Shown piece by piece: positions 44,605-51,482 of a stretch of 64,000 nt of DNA (position 1 is the stretch's first letter; every line of letters begins with the position of its first letter). The notes under the pieces are model-generated. The model made no database searches and was not told where the DNA came from. It saw only the letters and a program-made list of their open reading frames with translations. The stretch is from Faecalibacterium sp. Lineage in GTDB: Bacteria > Bacillota > Clostridia > Oscillospirales > Ruminococcaceae. The translations under genes were made by a program, and so were the position numbers. Location: NCBI GenBank assembly GCA_020025825.1, contig JAHHRL010000006.1, forward strand, positions 1 through 64,000, given 5' to 3'.

Positions 44605-44693
44605 TCCCTTGGCAAGCAGTTTGAATGCTTGCTGAGGGGACGAACAAAAAGCAGATAGATCGACGGAGAGTAATGATGTCGGTCTATTTTTTT
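44605..44693 (+). promoter_or_regulatory. attenuator-like leader of the putP-like gene
   Basis: A first hairpin (TCCCTTGGCAAGCA at 44605-44618 with TGCTTGC-GAGGGA at 44626-44640) is followed by a terminator-like hairpin (TAGATCGAC at 44656-44664 with GTCGGTCTA at 44678-44686, then seven T). It lies between promoter and ribosome site, so conditional termination is likely. I recognise no known riboswitch class; T-box features are absent. Confidence 0.6.
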
Positions 44694-44715
44694 GCTGCTA
44701 AGAAGGAGGAAGAGT

Positions 44716-46254
44716 ATGACTTACTCACAACTCTGTATCCTAATTACCATTCTGGTATATCTGGCCGGAATGTTGTGGATTGGCTTTATTTGCGGAAAAA
44801 AGTCTTCGGATACAGTAGGCGATTTTTATTTGGGCGGCCGTAAGTTAGGCCCGATTGTTACGGCGATGAGTGCGGAAGCATCCGACATGAGTAGCTGGCT
44901 GCTAATGGGATTACCGGGCTTGGCTTACCTGTACGGTGTAACAAATGCAGGCTGGACGGCAATCGGTTTAGCAGTTGGTACGTATGTTAACTGGCTGCTG
45001 GTAGCAAGACGCATTCGCTGCTATTCCCAGCATCTGGATGCTATCACGTTGCCGGATTTCTTTTCCAAACGTTACGGCGGTAATAAGTGGTTGAACGGTT
45101 TAGCAGCCATTATGATTGTGGTGTTTTTTATTCCGTACACAGCATCAGGTTTTGCAGCTTGCGGAAAATTGTTTGCAAGCCTGTTTGGCGTACCCTACCA
45201 TGTGGCGCTGATTATAAGCTCCGTTGTAATTGTGGGATATTGTACTTTGGGCGGATTTTTGGCCGCTAGCCTGACCGACCTTGTACAGAGCGGAGTTATG
45301 ACCATTGCAATTATTATCATTTTGGGCTTTGGTACTTATATGGCCGGCGGCTTAGATGCTGTTATTGCAAATGCACAAAACTTACCGGGTTTTCTTTCCT
45401 TGACAGAACAATATGTTCCGGGCTCCGGAGCAGAGCCGTATTCGGCATTGGCTATCTTCTCTGCGCTGGCTTGGGGTGTAGGCTATTTTGGTATGCCGCA
45501 CATTTTGCTGCGCTTTATGGCAGTTAGCGACGCTGCAAAGTTAAAAATCTCCCGCCGCATTGCAAGTGTGTGGGTTGTTATTTCGCTTGCGGTTGCAGTT
45601 GCAATTGGTGTTATCGGTAATGCAATGTCAGCCGCAGGCGTAATCCCGCAGTTGTCGGGCGCAAATTCCGAAACCTTGGTCATCAATATTTCTTCGCTGC
45701 TAAGCAGATACGGAATTTTAGCAGCTATCATTGCAGGCGTTATTATTTCTGGTATTTTGGCGGCTACTATGTCTACTGCGGACTCGCAGCTGTTGGTAGC
45801 GTCGTCCAGCGTTTCGCAGGATTTGATGCAGGGCAGTTTTGGCATAAAGATTCCGGAAAAGAAATCCGTTTGGGTAGCCCGCATTACAGTGGTACTGATT
45901 GCCATGCTGGGTGTTGCTATTGCTTTTGACCCCAATAGCTCTATCTTTGAAATTGTTTCGTTTGCGTGGGCAGGCTTTGGCGCTACATTTGGCCCGGTTG
46001 TGCTGTTTTCGCTTTTCTGGAAGCGTGCTAATCATCAAGGCATTTTAGCAGGTATGCTGTCCGGCGCTGTGGTGATTTTCTTCTGGAAATATGTAGTGCG
46101 TCCGTTGGGTGGTGTATGGGATATTTACGAGCTGCTGCCCGCATTTGTACTGGCATCGGTCGCTATTGTGGTTGTAAGCCTGCTAACACCTGCACCCAGT
46201 AAACAGGTTCAGCAGGAGTTTGAGGAATATATGACCTTGACCAAAAATGTTTAA
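44716..46254 (+). CDS. putP: sodium/proline symporter (SSS family)
   Basis: A 512-residue membrane transporter of the solute:sodium symporter family with about 13 helices. PutP-like phrases are DFYLGGRKLGPIVTAMSAEA followed by SDMSSWLLMGLPG near residues 55-70 (Na+ and proline site region), LPDFFSKRYG, and the STADSQLLVASSSVSQDL motif in helix 9. It would import proline with Na+, for nutrition or osmoprotection. Proline as substrate is inferred from similarity by eye. AAGGAGGAAGAG precedes the ATG at 44716. A terminator follows; the gene is a single-gene unit behind the leader described above. Confidence 0.9.
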   Translation: MTYSQLCILITILVYLAGMLWIGFICGKKSSDTVGDFYLGGRKLGPIVTAMSAEASDMSSWLLMGLPGLAYLYGVTNAGWTAIGLAVGTYVNWLLVARRIRCYSQHLDAITLPDFFSKRYGGNKWLNGLAAIMIVVFFIPYTASGFAACGKLFASLFGVPYHVALIISSVVIVGYCTLGGFLAASLTDLVQSGVMTIAIIIILGFGTYMAGGLDAVIANAQNLPGFLSLTEQYVPGSGAEPYSALAIFSALAWGVGYFGMPHILLRFMAVSDAAKLKISRRIASVWVVISLAVAVAIGVIGNAMSAAGVIPQLSGANSETLVINISSLLSRYGILAAIIAGVIISGILAATMSTADSQLLVASSSVSQDLMQGSFGIKIPEKKSVWVARITVVLIAMLGVAIAFDPNSSIFEIVSFAWAGFGATFGPVVLFSLFWKRANHQGILAGMLSGAVVIFFWKYVVRPLGGVWDIYELLPAFVLASVAIVVVSLLTPAPSKQVQQEFEEYMTLTKNV

Positions 46255-46282
46255 GGCATGTAACGCTGTACTAAGATAATAG

Positions 46283-46322
46283 AAAACCGACAGACCGTTT
46301 TAGCGGTTTGTCGGTTTTTTTA
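46283..46322 (+). terminator. terminator after the putP-like gene
   Basis: AAAACCGACAGACCG pairs with CGGTTTGTCGGTTTT (one G-T pair), followed by T. Confidence 0.88.
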
Positions 46323-46462
46323 TGTAATACATTGGTTGTAAAGTAAGAGAATATACCATTGAATCGGTTGCTGGAAATTATATAGGGGTGGGGGGTATAT
46401 GAAATAAATACTCGAATAAGTGCGAATAAACATAAAAAAGTGATAAAAATAGAATATACCCA

Positions 46463-46491
46463 TTGACGCAGTAGGAATTGTGTGCTACTAT
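46463..46491 (+). promoter_or_regulatory. csoR-copA promoter
   Basis: TTGACG (46463-46468), a 17-base spacer and TACTAT (46486-46491), just upstream of the CsoR-box palindrome. Confidence 0.72.
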
Positions 46492-46495
46492 CTAA

Positions 46496-46512
46496 ATACC
46501 CCTAGGGGGTAT
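46496..46512. promoter_or_regulatory. CsoR operator
   Basis: ATACCCCTAGGGGGTAT is a near-perfect palindrome matching the known CsoR box (TACCC...GGGTA). It lies at the expected start of transcription. A lone right half-site (GGGGGGTATA) occurs near 46390. Confidence 0.82.
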
Positions 46513-46528
46513 AAGCGGAGGTGAAACC

Positions 46529-46840
46529 ATGGCGGAGAAAAAAGATATGGTTTGCGAGTGCTGCAAAACAAAGCACCGTGAAGAAAAAGAGTATAAAGAT
46601 TTGATTCGTCGCTTAAACCGTATTGAAGGCCAAGTACGGGGCGTACGCAATATGGTGGAAACCGACCGGTATTGTGTGGATATCCTTACACAGGTGAGCG
46701 CTATTACTGCGGCGCTCAATGCTTTTAACAAGGAGCTGCTGAGCCAGCACATTAAAAGCTGTGTGGTGCACGATATTCAGAACGGAAAGCAGGAAACAGT
46801 GGACGAGCTGTGTGCAACCCTGCAAAAGTTGATGAAGTAA
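46529..46840 (+). CDS. csoR: copper-sensing repressor CsoR
   Basis: A 103-residue all-helical repressor of the CsoR/RcnR family. The Cu(I) ligand pattern Cys-His-Cys is present: Cys in DRYCVDILTQ, then His and Cys in SQHIKSCVVHD. RLNRIEGQVRGVRNMV is the family's DNA-contact helix. Known members bind the operator without copper and release it with Cu(I). The N-terminus has an additional CECC motif. It precedes copA by 12 bases, with the operator upstream, so it autoregulates and controls copA. GGAGGTG precedes the ATG. Confidence 0.95.
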   Translation: MAEKKDMVCECCKTKHREEKEYKDLIRRLNRIEGQVRGVRNMVETDRYCVDILTQVSAITAALNAFNKELLSQHIKSCVVHDIQNGKQETVDELCATLQKLMK

Positions 46841-46852
46841 GGAGGCGGAAGT

Positions 46853-49432
46853 ATGCAGAAATTTTCTGTTACAGGTATGTCCTGCGCTGCCTGCAGCTCC
46901 CACGTGGAAAAGGCTGTGGCGGCGGTTCCGGGCGTAACCAGTGTTTCGGTCAGCTTGCTGACAAATTCTATGGGTGTGGAGTTTAACGCTCCTGCCACGG
47001 AGCAAAGTATTTGCGAGGCGGTAGCAGCTGCCGGCTACGGTGCAAAACCGGAGTCCGCAACACAAACACCCTCTCCGGCAGCAGCACGAGATGCGCTGGA
47101 GGACCACGAAACACCTAAGATGATACGTCGATTGATTGCCAGCACGGTGCTGTTGATTCCGTTAATGTATGTGTCGATGGGCGTTGTTATGTGGGGCTGG
47201 CCTGCACCTGCAGGTTTTGCCCAAAACCCTATGGCAGTTGCATTATATCAATTGCTGCTGACGGGTCTGGTTATGATTATTAACCAGAAGTTCTTTATTA
47301 GTGGATTTCAGGGGCTGATGCACAAAGCGCCTAATATGGACACATTGGTAGCAATGGGCAGCGCAGCTTCCTTTATATATAGTACGGCGGTTTTGTTCCA
47401 GATGGTTGATGCCGTGTGGAAGGGCGATGCTGCATTTGCAGCACATCGTATGCACGACCTGTATTTTGAATCGGCAGCCATGATTTTGACTCTGATTACT
47501 GTGGGCAAAACACTGGAAGCACGCAGTAAGGGCAAAACGACGAATGCCATTAAGAGCCTGATGGACCTGGCCCCCAAGACTGCTTGTGTGCGTCGTGATG
47601 GCGAAGAAACCGTTGTTCCTGTAGAGCAGGTTCAGGTGGGCGACCTCTTTGTAGTACGTCCCGGCGAGAGTATCCCGGTAGACGGTGAGGTTGTAGAAGG
47701 CGAAAGCGCAGTGAATGAAGCTGCCTTGACCGGCGAGAGCCTGCCTGTGGATAAGGAAGTTGGCAGCTTGGTAAGCGCAGCTACCTTAAACCAGAACGGC
47801 TTTTTGGTTTGCCGTGCTACCCGAGTAGGCGGCGACACTACCCTTTCTCAGATTATTCGCATGGTGGAAGACGCCTCTGCAACCAAAGCTCCTATTGCTA
47901 AAATTGCAGACCGTGTATCCGGTGTTTTTGTTCCGGTGGTTATCGGTATCGCGCTGGTTTCCTTTGCGGCATGGCTGCTGGCAGGCCAGACCTTTGGCTA
48001 TGCGCTGGCACGTGGTATCAGCGTTTTGGTTATCAGCTGCCCCTGTGCATTGGGCTTGGCAACACCTGTTGCTATCATGGTTGGCAGCGGTCAGGGTGCA
48101 AAGCACGGCATTTTGTTTAAGACGGCTGCCGTATTGGAAGCAGCCGGCAAGACGGATATTGTGGTACTGGATAAAACCGGTACGGTTACTGAGGGTAAAC
48201 CCGGCGTAACGGATATTCTGCCTGCACAGGGCGTAGAGGAAAACCGCTTGTTGGAGCTGGCTGCTGCGCTGGAAGCAAAGAGCGAACACCCGTTGGCACG
48301 TGCAGTATGCGAAGAAACGACAAATCGTGAAATTGCAGTATTGGAAGCAGCGAGCTTTTCCGCACTGCCGGGCCATGGTGTACAGGGTCAGGTAGAGGGG
48401 AAAATCGCATTCGGCGGCAACGCAGCCTTAATGCAGGAAAAGGGCTTGCTGACAGACCGCTGGCAGGAACTGGGCGAAGCATTGTCCGAGCAAGGTAAAA
48501 CTCCCTTGTATTTTGCATGGGATAATAAGCTGGTAGGCATTATAGCTGTAGCTGATGCGCTGAAGGCTGATAGTAAGGATGCCGTAGCACAGCTGAAGAA
48601 TATGGGTGTGCACGTTGTAATGCTGACGGGTGATAACCGCCGCACTGCGGATGCAATTGGTAAGCAGGTTGGCGTAGACCACGTGATTGCTGATGTGCTG
48701 CCCGGCGATAAAGAAGCTGTTGTGCGTATGCTGTCTAAGTACGGTAAGGTTGCAATGGTAGGCGATGGCATTAACGATGCACCTGCGTTAACGCGTGCAG
48801 ATGTTGGTATTGCAATTGGCGCCGGTGCTGACGTTGCCCTGGATGCAGCAGACGTAGTTTTGATGCGTTCTACCTTGATGGACGTGGCAGCCGCCATGCG
48901 TTTGTCCCGTCAGGTACTGCGCAATATCCACGAAAACCTGTTCTGGGCATTCTTCTATAATACAATTGGTATCCCAGTAGCAGCAGGCCTGCTGATTCCT
49001 ATTTTTAATATTGCGCTGAACCCGATGCTGGGTGCAGCTGCCATGAGTTTGTCCAGCTTCTGCGTTGTAACAAATGCATTGCGTTTGAACTGGTTCGATT
49101 TGCGTGATACCCGTCATGATAATCGTAAAAAGGCGATTCCTGTACCGCAGTATCTGATTGATTTGAAGCAGGAAGCACCTTGTAAATTACAAACCCCGGC
49201 ACAACAGCCGGAAAATAATAATACGGAGGAAACTACTATGAAAACAATCCATATCGAAGGCATGATGTGCATGCACTGTGTTGCTCACGTAAAGCAGGCT
49301 TTGGAGGCTCTGCAGCTGAAGGTTGACGTTGACTTGGAAAAGGGCATTGCAACTGTTACCGGCGATGCTACCGACGAAGCTCTGACTAAGGCTGTCGTTG
49401 ATGCAGGTTATAAGGTAACCGGCATCGAATAA
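46853..49432 (+). CDS. copA: copper-exporting P-type ATPase with a fused C-terminal CopZ-like domain
   Basis: An 859-residue P1B-1 ATPase that exports Cu(I). The N-terminal metal-binding domain has CAAC (residues 11-14). The membrane CPC motif (SCPCALGLATP) is near 396, the phosphorylated DKTGT near 440 and the hinge GDGINDAP near 637. The last helices (MLGAAAMSLSSFCVV) end near 750. After a charged linker comes a second heavy-metal domain from Met796 to the end, with CMHC at 806-809. A C-terminal domain is unusual for bacterial CopA. A strong internal ribosome site lies just before Met796, so a free chaperone may also be made. AAGGAGG precedes the first ATG; the gene is controlled by CsoR. 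Confidence 0.95.
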   Translation: MQKFSVTGMSCAACSSHVEKAVAAVPGVTSVSVSLLTNSMGVEFNAPATEQSICEAVAAAGYGAKPESATQTPSPAAARDALEDHETPKMIRRLIASTVLLIPLMYVSMGVVMWGWPAPAGFAQNPMAVALYQLLLTGLVMIINQKFFISGFQGLMHKAPNMDTLVAMGSAASFIYSTAVLFQMVDAVWKGDAAFAAHRMHDLYFESAAMILTLITVGKTLEARSKGKTTNAIKSLMDLAPKTACVRRDGEETVVPVEQVQVGDLFVVRPGESIPVDGEVVEGESAVNEAALTGESLPVDKEVGSLVSAATLNQNGFLVCRATRVGGDTTLSQIIRMVEDASATKAPIAKIADRVSGVFVPVVIGIALVSFAAWLLAGQTFGYALARGISVLVISCPCALGLATPVAIMVGSGQGAKHGILFKTAAVLEAAGKTDIVVLDKTGTVTEGKPGVTDILPAQGVEENRLLELAAALEAKSEHPLARAVCEETTNREIAVLEAASFSALPGHGVQGQVEGKIAFGGNAALMQEKGLLTDRWQELGEALSEQGKTPLYFAWDNKLVGIIAVADALKADSKDAVAQLKNMGVHVVMLTGDNRRTADAIGKQVGVDHVIADVLPGDKEAVVRMLSKYGKVAMVGDGINDAPALTRADVGIAIGAGADVALDAADVVLMRSTLMDVAAAMRLSRQVLRNIHENLFWAFFYNTIGIPVAAGLLIPIFNIALNPMLGAAAMSLSSFCVVTNALRLNWFDLRDTRHDNRKKAIPVPQYLIDLKQEAPCKLQTPAQQPENNNTEETTMKTIHIEGMMCMHCVAHVKQALEALQLKVDVDLEKGIATVTGDATDEALTKAVVDAGYKVTGIE
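49238..49432 (+). CDS. copZ: CopZ-like copper chaperone, internal in-frame start within copA
   Basis: ACGGAGGA (49223-49230) lies seven bases before ATG 49238, which is in the copA frame. Translation from here would give a 64-residue ferredoxin-like-fold metal-binding protein with the MxCxxC site GMMCMHC near its start and the length of ordinary CopZ. Codon use in this stretch is cleaner than in the linker before it. This may be a former separate copZ whose upstream stop was lost, or a deliberate two-product arrangement. Expression is not proven. Confidence 0.6.
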   Translation: MKTIHIEGMMCMHCVAHVKQALEALQLKVDVDLEKGIATVTGDATDEALTKAVVDAGYKVTGIE

Positions 49433-49486
49433 GGCGTTTCAAGTTCAAATGTAGGAAACTTGCTTAGGCAAGAGCCTGTATAGAAA

Positions 49487-49530
49487 AAAGAGTGCCGATG
49501 GGATGTTATATCTCATCGGCACTCTTTTTA
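49487..49530. terminator. bidirectional terminator after copA
   Basis: AAGAGTGCCGATG pairs perfectly with CATCGGCACTCTT, with A and T runs, between copA and the convergent Fur-family gene. Confidence 0.9.
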
Positions 49531-49619
49531 TAATTTTTTGCTTCAAAGTGTTACAGAAAAGGCAGCGGGCAATACCGGCTGCAATAGCGGCACGATGTCG
49601 TGCAGCAGGCAGTTTTATA

Positions 49620-50051
49620 TTACTCTTTTTCCTTCTCTTTCAGGTCACGGCAGCGGGCACAAGTACCATACAAAATACTGCCATTGCATTCCAGAGAAAA
49701 GCCGTGGCTGGACATCAGGTGTTCACGGAATTCATCCATAAAGCCACAATCTAAATGATAGATTTGCCCGCAGGATACACATTTAAGATGCAGATGCTGC
49801 TGGCAGTGGGCACCCTCGTCTACATACTGAAAAACAGCTTTTTCGCCCTTGTCCGCAACGTATTTCATGATACGGTTTTCTGCGGTCAATTTATCCAAAT
49901 ACCGGTACACGGTGGTTGGGCTGGTAGGCAAATCTGCGTCGTCTAAGTACTGCAAAATATTAGCGGCGGATACTGCGTGGCGGCGATTCTCCTGCAAATA
50001 GCGCAAAATCAATTGTCGGGTCTTAGTGTTGTACCCATTACTCCGAGGCAT
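49620..50051 (-). CDS. Fur-family metal regulator, possibly Zur
   Basis: A 143-residue regulator. The winged-helix N-terminus contains SPTTVYRYLDKLTAEN. The metal-binding part has HCQQHLHLKCVSCG and a second CARC pair, a structural zinc site typical of Fur/Zur/PerR. The start at 50051 (MPRSNGYNTKTRQ) has AAAAGGAG upstream; a longer reading would begin nine residues earlier inside the preceding gene. It lies 23 bases after a lipoprotein gene whose domain resembles Zur-regulated proteins, which tilts the guess to Zur. Sequence alone does not fix the metal. Confidence 0.85.
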   Translation of the reverse strand: MPRSNGYNTKTRQLILRYLQENRRHAVSAANILQYLDDADLPTSPTTVYRYLDKLTAENRIMKYVADKGEKAVFQYVDEGAHCQQHLHLKCVSCGQIYHLDCGFMDEFREHLMSSHGFSLECNGSILYGTCARCRDLKEKEKE

Positions 50052-50074
50052 AATACAGCTCCTTTTTCCAAGAA

Positions 50075-50665
50075 TCATTCAATATCTTCTATGTTTTCAA
50101 CACCACGATGCTCATTATCAATTGTGACTTGCGCCTCATCCAACGCTAAGAAGGGGTAGCCGTCAACAGACACAATGCGTAAAATACCCTGTACGTCAAT
50201 CCAGTCACCATCTTGGGCGGTAAAACCTTCCGGGGGCACAATTTGCAGTCCTAATAAGCCGGCATCTTCATCGTCGCAGTCAGGACCCAAGCGATATACA
50301 AAGTGGGTTGTGATGCCCAAGCCTTCCGGCTTTTCCATCAAATACATTCCCTGAATCCGCACGCTTTTTTCAAGGTATAATTCTGGTGTTTGGGAAAGCT
50401 CATGTACTAGCTGCGCATAGTTTTCCTCTGTTACATTGATTAAGTTCGGGTCCGGGGTGGGGGTTGGTGCTTCGGGCGTCGCTGTAGGAGAAGGCACAGG
50501 TTCTTCCGAGGGCGCAGGCGTGGCAGCAACAGGCGTTGCAGTAGGGGTGGCAGTAGGCTGTGCGGTAGGTGCAGCCGAAGCGGCAGGCTCCTTGCCACAG
50601 CCTGCTAATAAAAGAACACTTACGATTAAAGCGGGCAGTAACCCTTTCGTATAAAACTTTTTCAT
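50075..50665 (-). CDS. lipoprotein with a Pro/Thr/Ala linker and TIGR03943-like domain
   Basis: A 196-residue lipoprotein. The signal peptide ends in VLLLAGC. Residues about 25-80 are a low-complexity Pro/Thr/Ala linker, as in surface-exposed proteins. The rest is beta-rich, with FVYRLGPDCDDEDAGLLGLQ and DGDWIDVQGILRI, which recalls the C-terminal domain of TIGR03943/YcgQ proteins (an OB-like fold linked to zinc-starvation responses). It is first in a two-gene unit with the Fur-family regulator. AAGGAGAC precedes the ATG. Function is unknown. Confidence 0.75.
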   Translation of the reverse strand: MKKFYTKGLLPALIVSVLLLAGCGKEPAASAAPTAQPTATPTATPVAATPAPSEEPVPSPTATPEAPTPTPDPNLINVTEENYAQLVHELSQTPELYLEKSVRIQGMYLMEKPEGLGITTHFVYRLGPDCDDEDAGLLGLQIVPPEGFTAQDGDWIDVQGILRIVSVDGYPFLALDEAQVTIDNEHRGVENIEDIE

Positions 50666-50898
50666 ATTGTCTCCTTACTTTGTAAGAACGTGGTGATTCT
50701 TGCAGTTTGAGTATACCACAAACCGGAAATAGGAAATAGTGTGAAAAGATGGAAATTCTATTAAATGATAGCAATAGGGTAGGAATAGCAGCTTGAAGAG
50801 AATAAAACTGGTTGATGTATAACAAATATCGCCCCAAAAAGGCAGAATAAGGGCGCTGATTGCAGTTTTGCTATAAGTGAAATGTAGATTTCTGGAAA

Positions 50899-50940
50899 AA
50901 CTGTACTTTTAGTAGAAAAGTAAACGGTTGTCTTTTTTTT
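50899..50940 (+). terminator. terminator-like hairpin without an obvious gene
   Basis: AACTGTACTTTT (50899-50910) pairs imperfectly with AAAAGTAAACGGTT (50916-50929) and is followed by a run of about nine T. Weak extended -10 candidate TGCTATAAG at 50869-50877. Confidence 0.4.
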
Positions 50941-50983
50941 AGCATTTCATTACAGAATTTGTCTGGATTTTTGCAAAGTGCTG

Positions 50984-50992
50984 TGTTATAAT
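50984..50992 (+). promoter_or_regulatory. extended -10 promoter for the FMN-binding genes
   Basis: TGTTATAAT is a perfect extended -10 about 75 bases before the start codon. No good -35 is seen at 17 bases. Confidence 0.55.
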
Positions 50993-51068
50993 CCTTGAAC
51001 AGTGCAGATGAAGCACTGTGTAAAATTGAGTAAAAAGTAGTATATTTTGACGAATGGAGAAAACGATT

Positions 51069-51422
51069 ATGAAAAAGCGTATTGTTGCAATTGCATTGAC
51101 TATGACTATGGCACTGTCTCTGGCAGCTTGTGGTTCTAACGGCGCAGCTGAGGGCACTACCGGCACCGGCACTGCTACCGGCTACAACGACGGCAAGGTT
51201 ACTGTTACCCTGACTGTTAACGAGGGCAAGGTTGTTGACGCTAAGGTTGAAGGCGAAGAGCAGACCCCCGAAGTTGGCGGCAAGGCTATGGAAGAAATGG
51301 CTAATGCTATGATCGAGAGCGGCTCTATTGAGGTTGACACCGTTGCTGGTGCAACCATTACTTCTGACGCTGTGCTGGAAGCTGCTGCAGCTGCTATGGA
51401 GAGCGCATCTGCTCAGAACTAA
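51069..51422 (+). CDS. small FMN-binding-domain lipoprotein
   Basis: A 117-residue extracellular protein: a lipoprotein signal peptide ending in SLAAC, a short Gly/Thr linker, and one FMN-binding domain. DTVAGATITSDAV contains the (S/T)GAT-type site where FMN can be linked to Thr. It closely parallels the N-terminal part of the next gene product, so the pair arose by duplication. It may pass electrons to the FAD enzyme encoded next, as in flavin-based extracellular electron transfer; that is inference. Codon use indicates strong expression. Confidence 0.85.
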   Translation: MKKRIVAIALTMTMALSLAACGSNGAAEGTTGTGTATGYNDGKVTVTLTVNEGKVVDAKVEGEEQTPEVGGKAMEEMANAMIESGSIEVDTVAGATITSDAVLEAAAAAMESASAQN

Positions 51423-51482
51423 TTTTTTGAACGGCTAACTGTTTCATTTAGCAGCTTGAAGTTAAGAAGGAGACTAAGGACC

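Larger units (their letters stand above)
50666..51068. other. intergenic region between the lipoprotein and FMN-binding genes
   Basis: About 400 AT-rich bases. It holds a hairpin with a T-run at 50899-50940, an extended -10 promoter element at 50984-50992, and the ribosome site (GGAGA) of the next gene. A short untranslated RNA ending at 50940 is possible but no strong promoter for it is visible. No further coding region is supported. Confidence 0.5.

Noticed and set aside
44605..44693. T-box or other named riboswitch upstream of the putP-like gene
   Set aside because: No T-box sequence or other motif I know is present. Only the attenuator-like architecture is supported.
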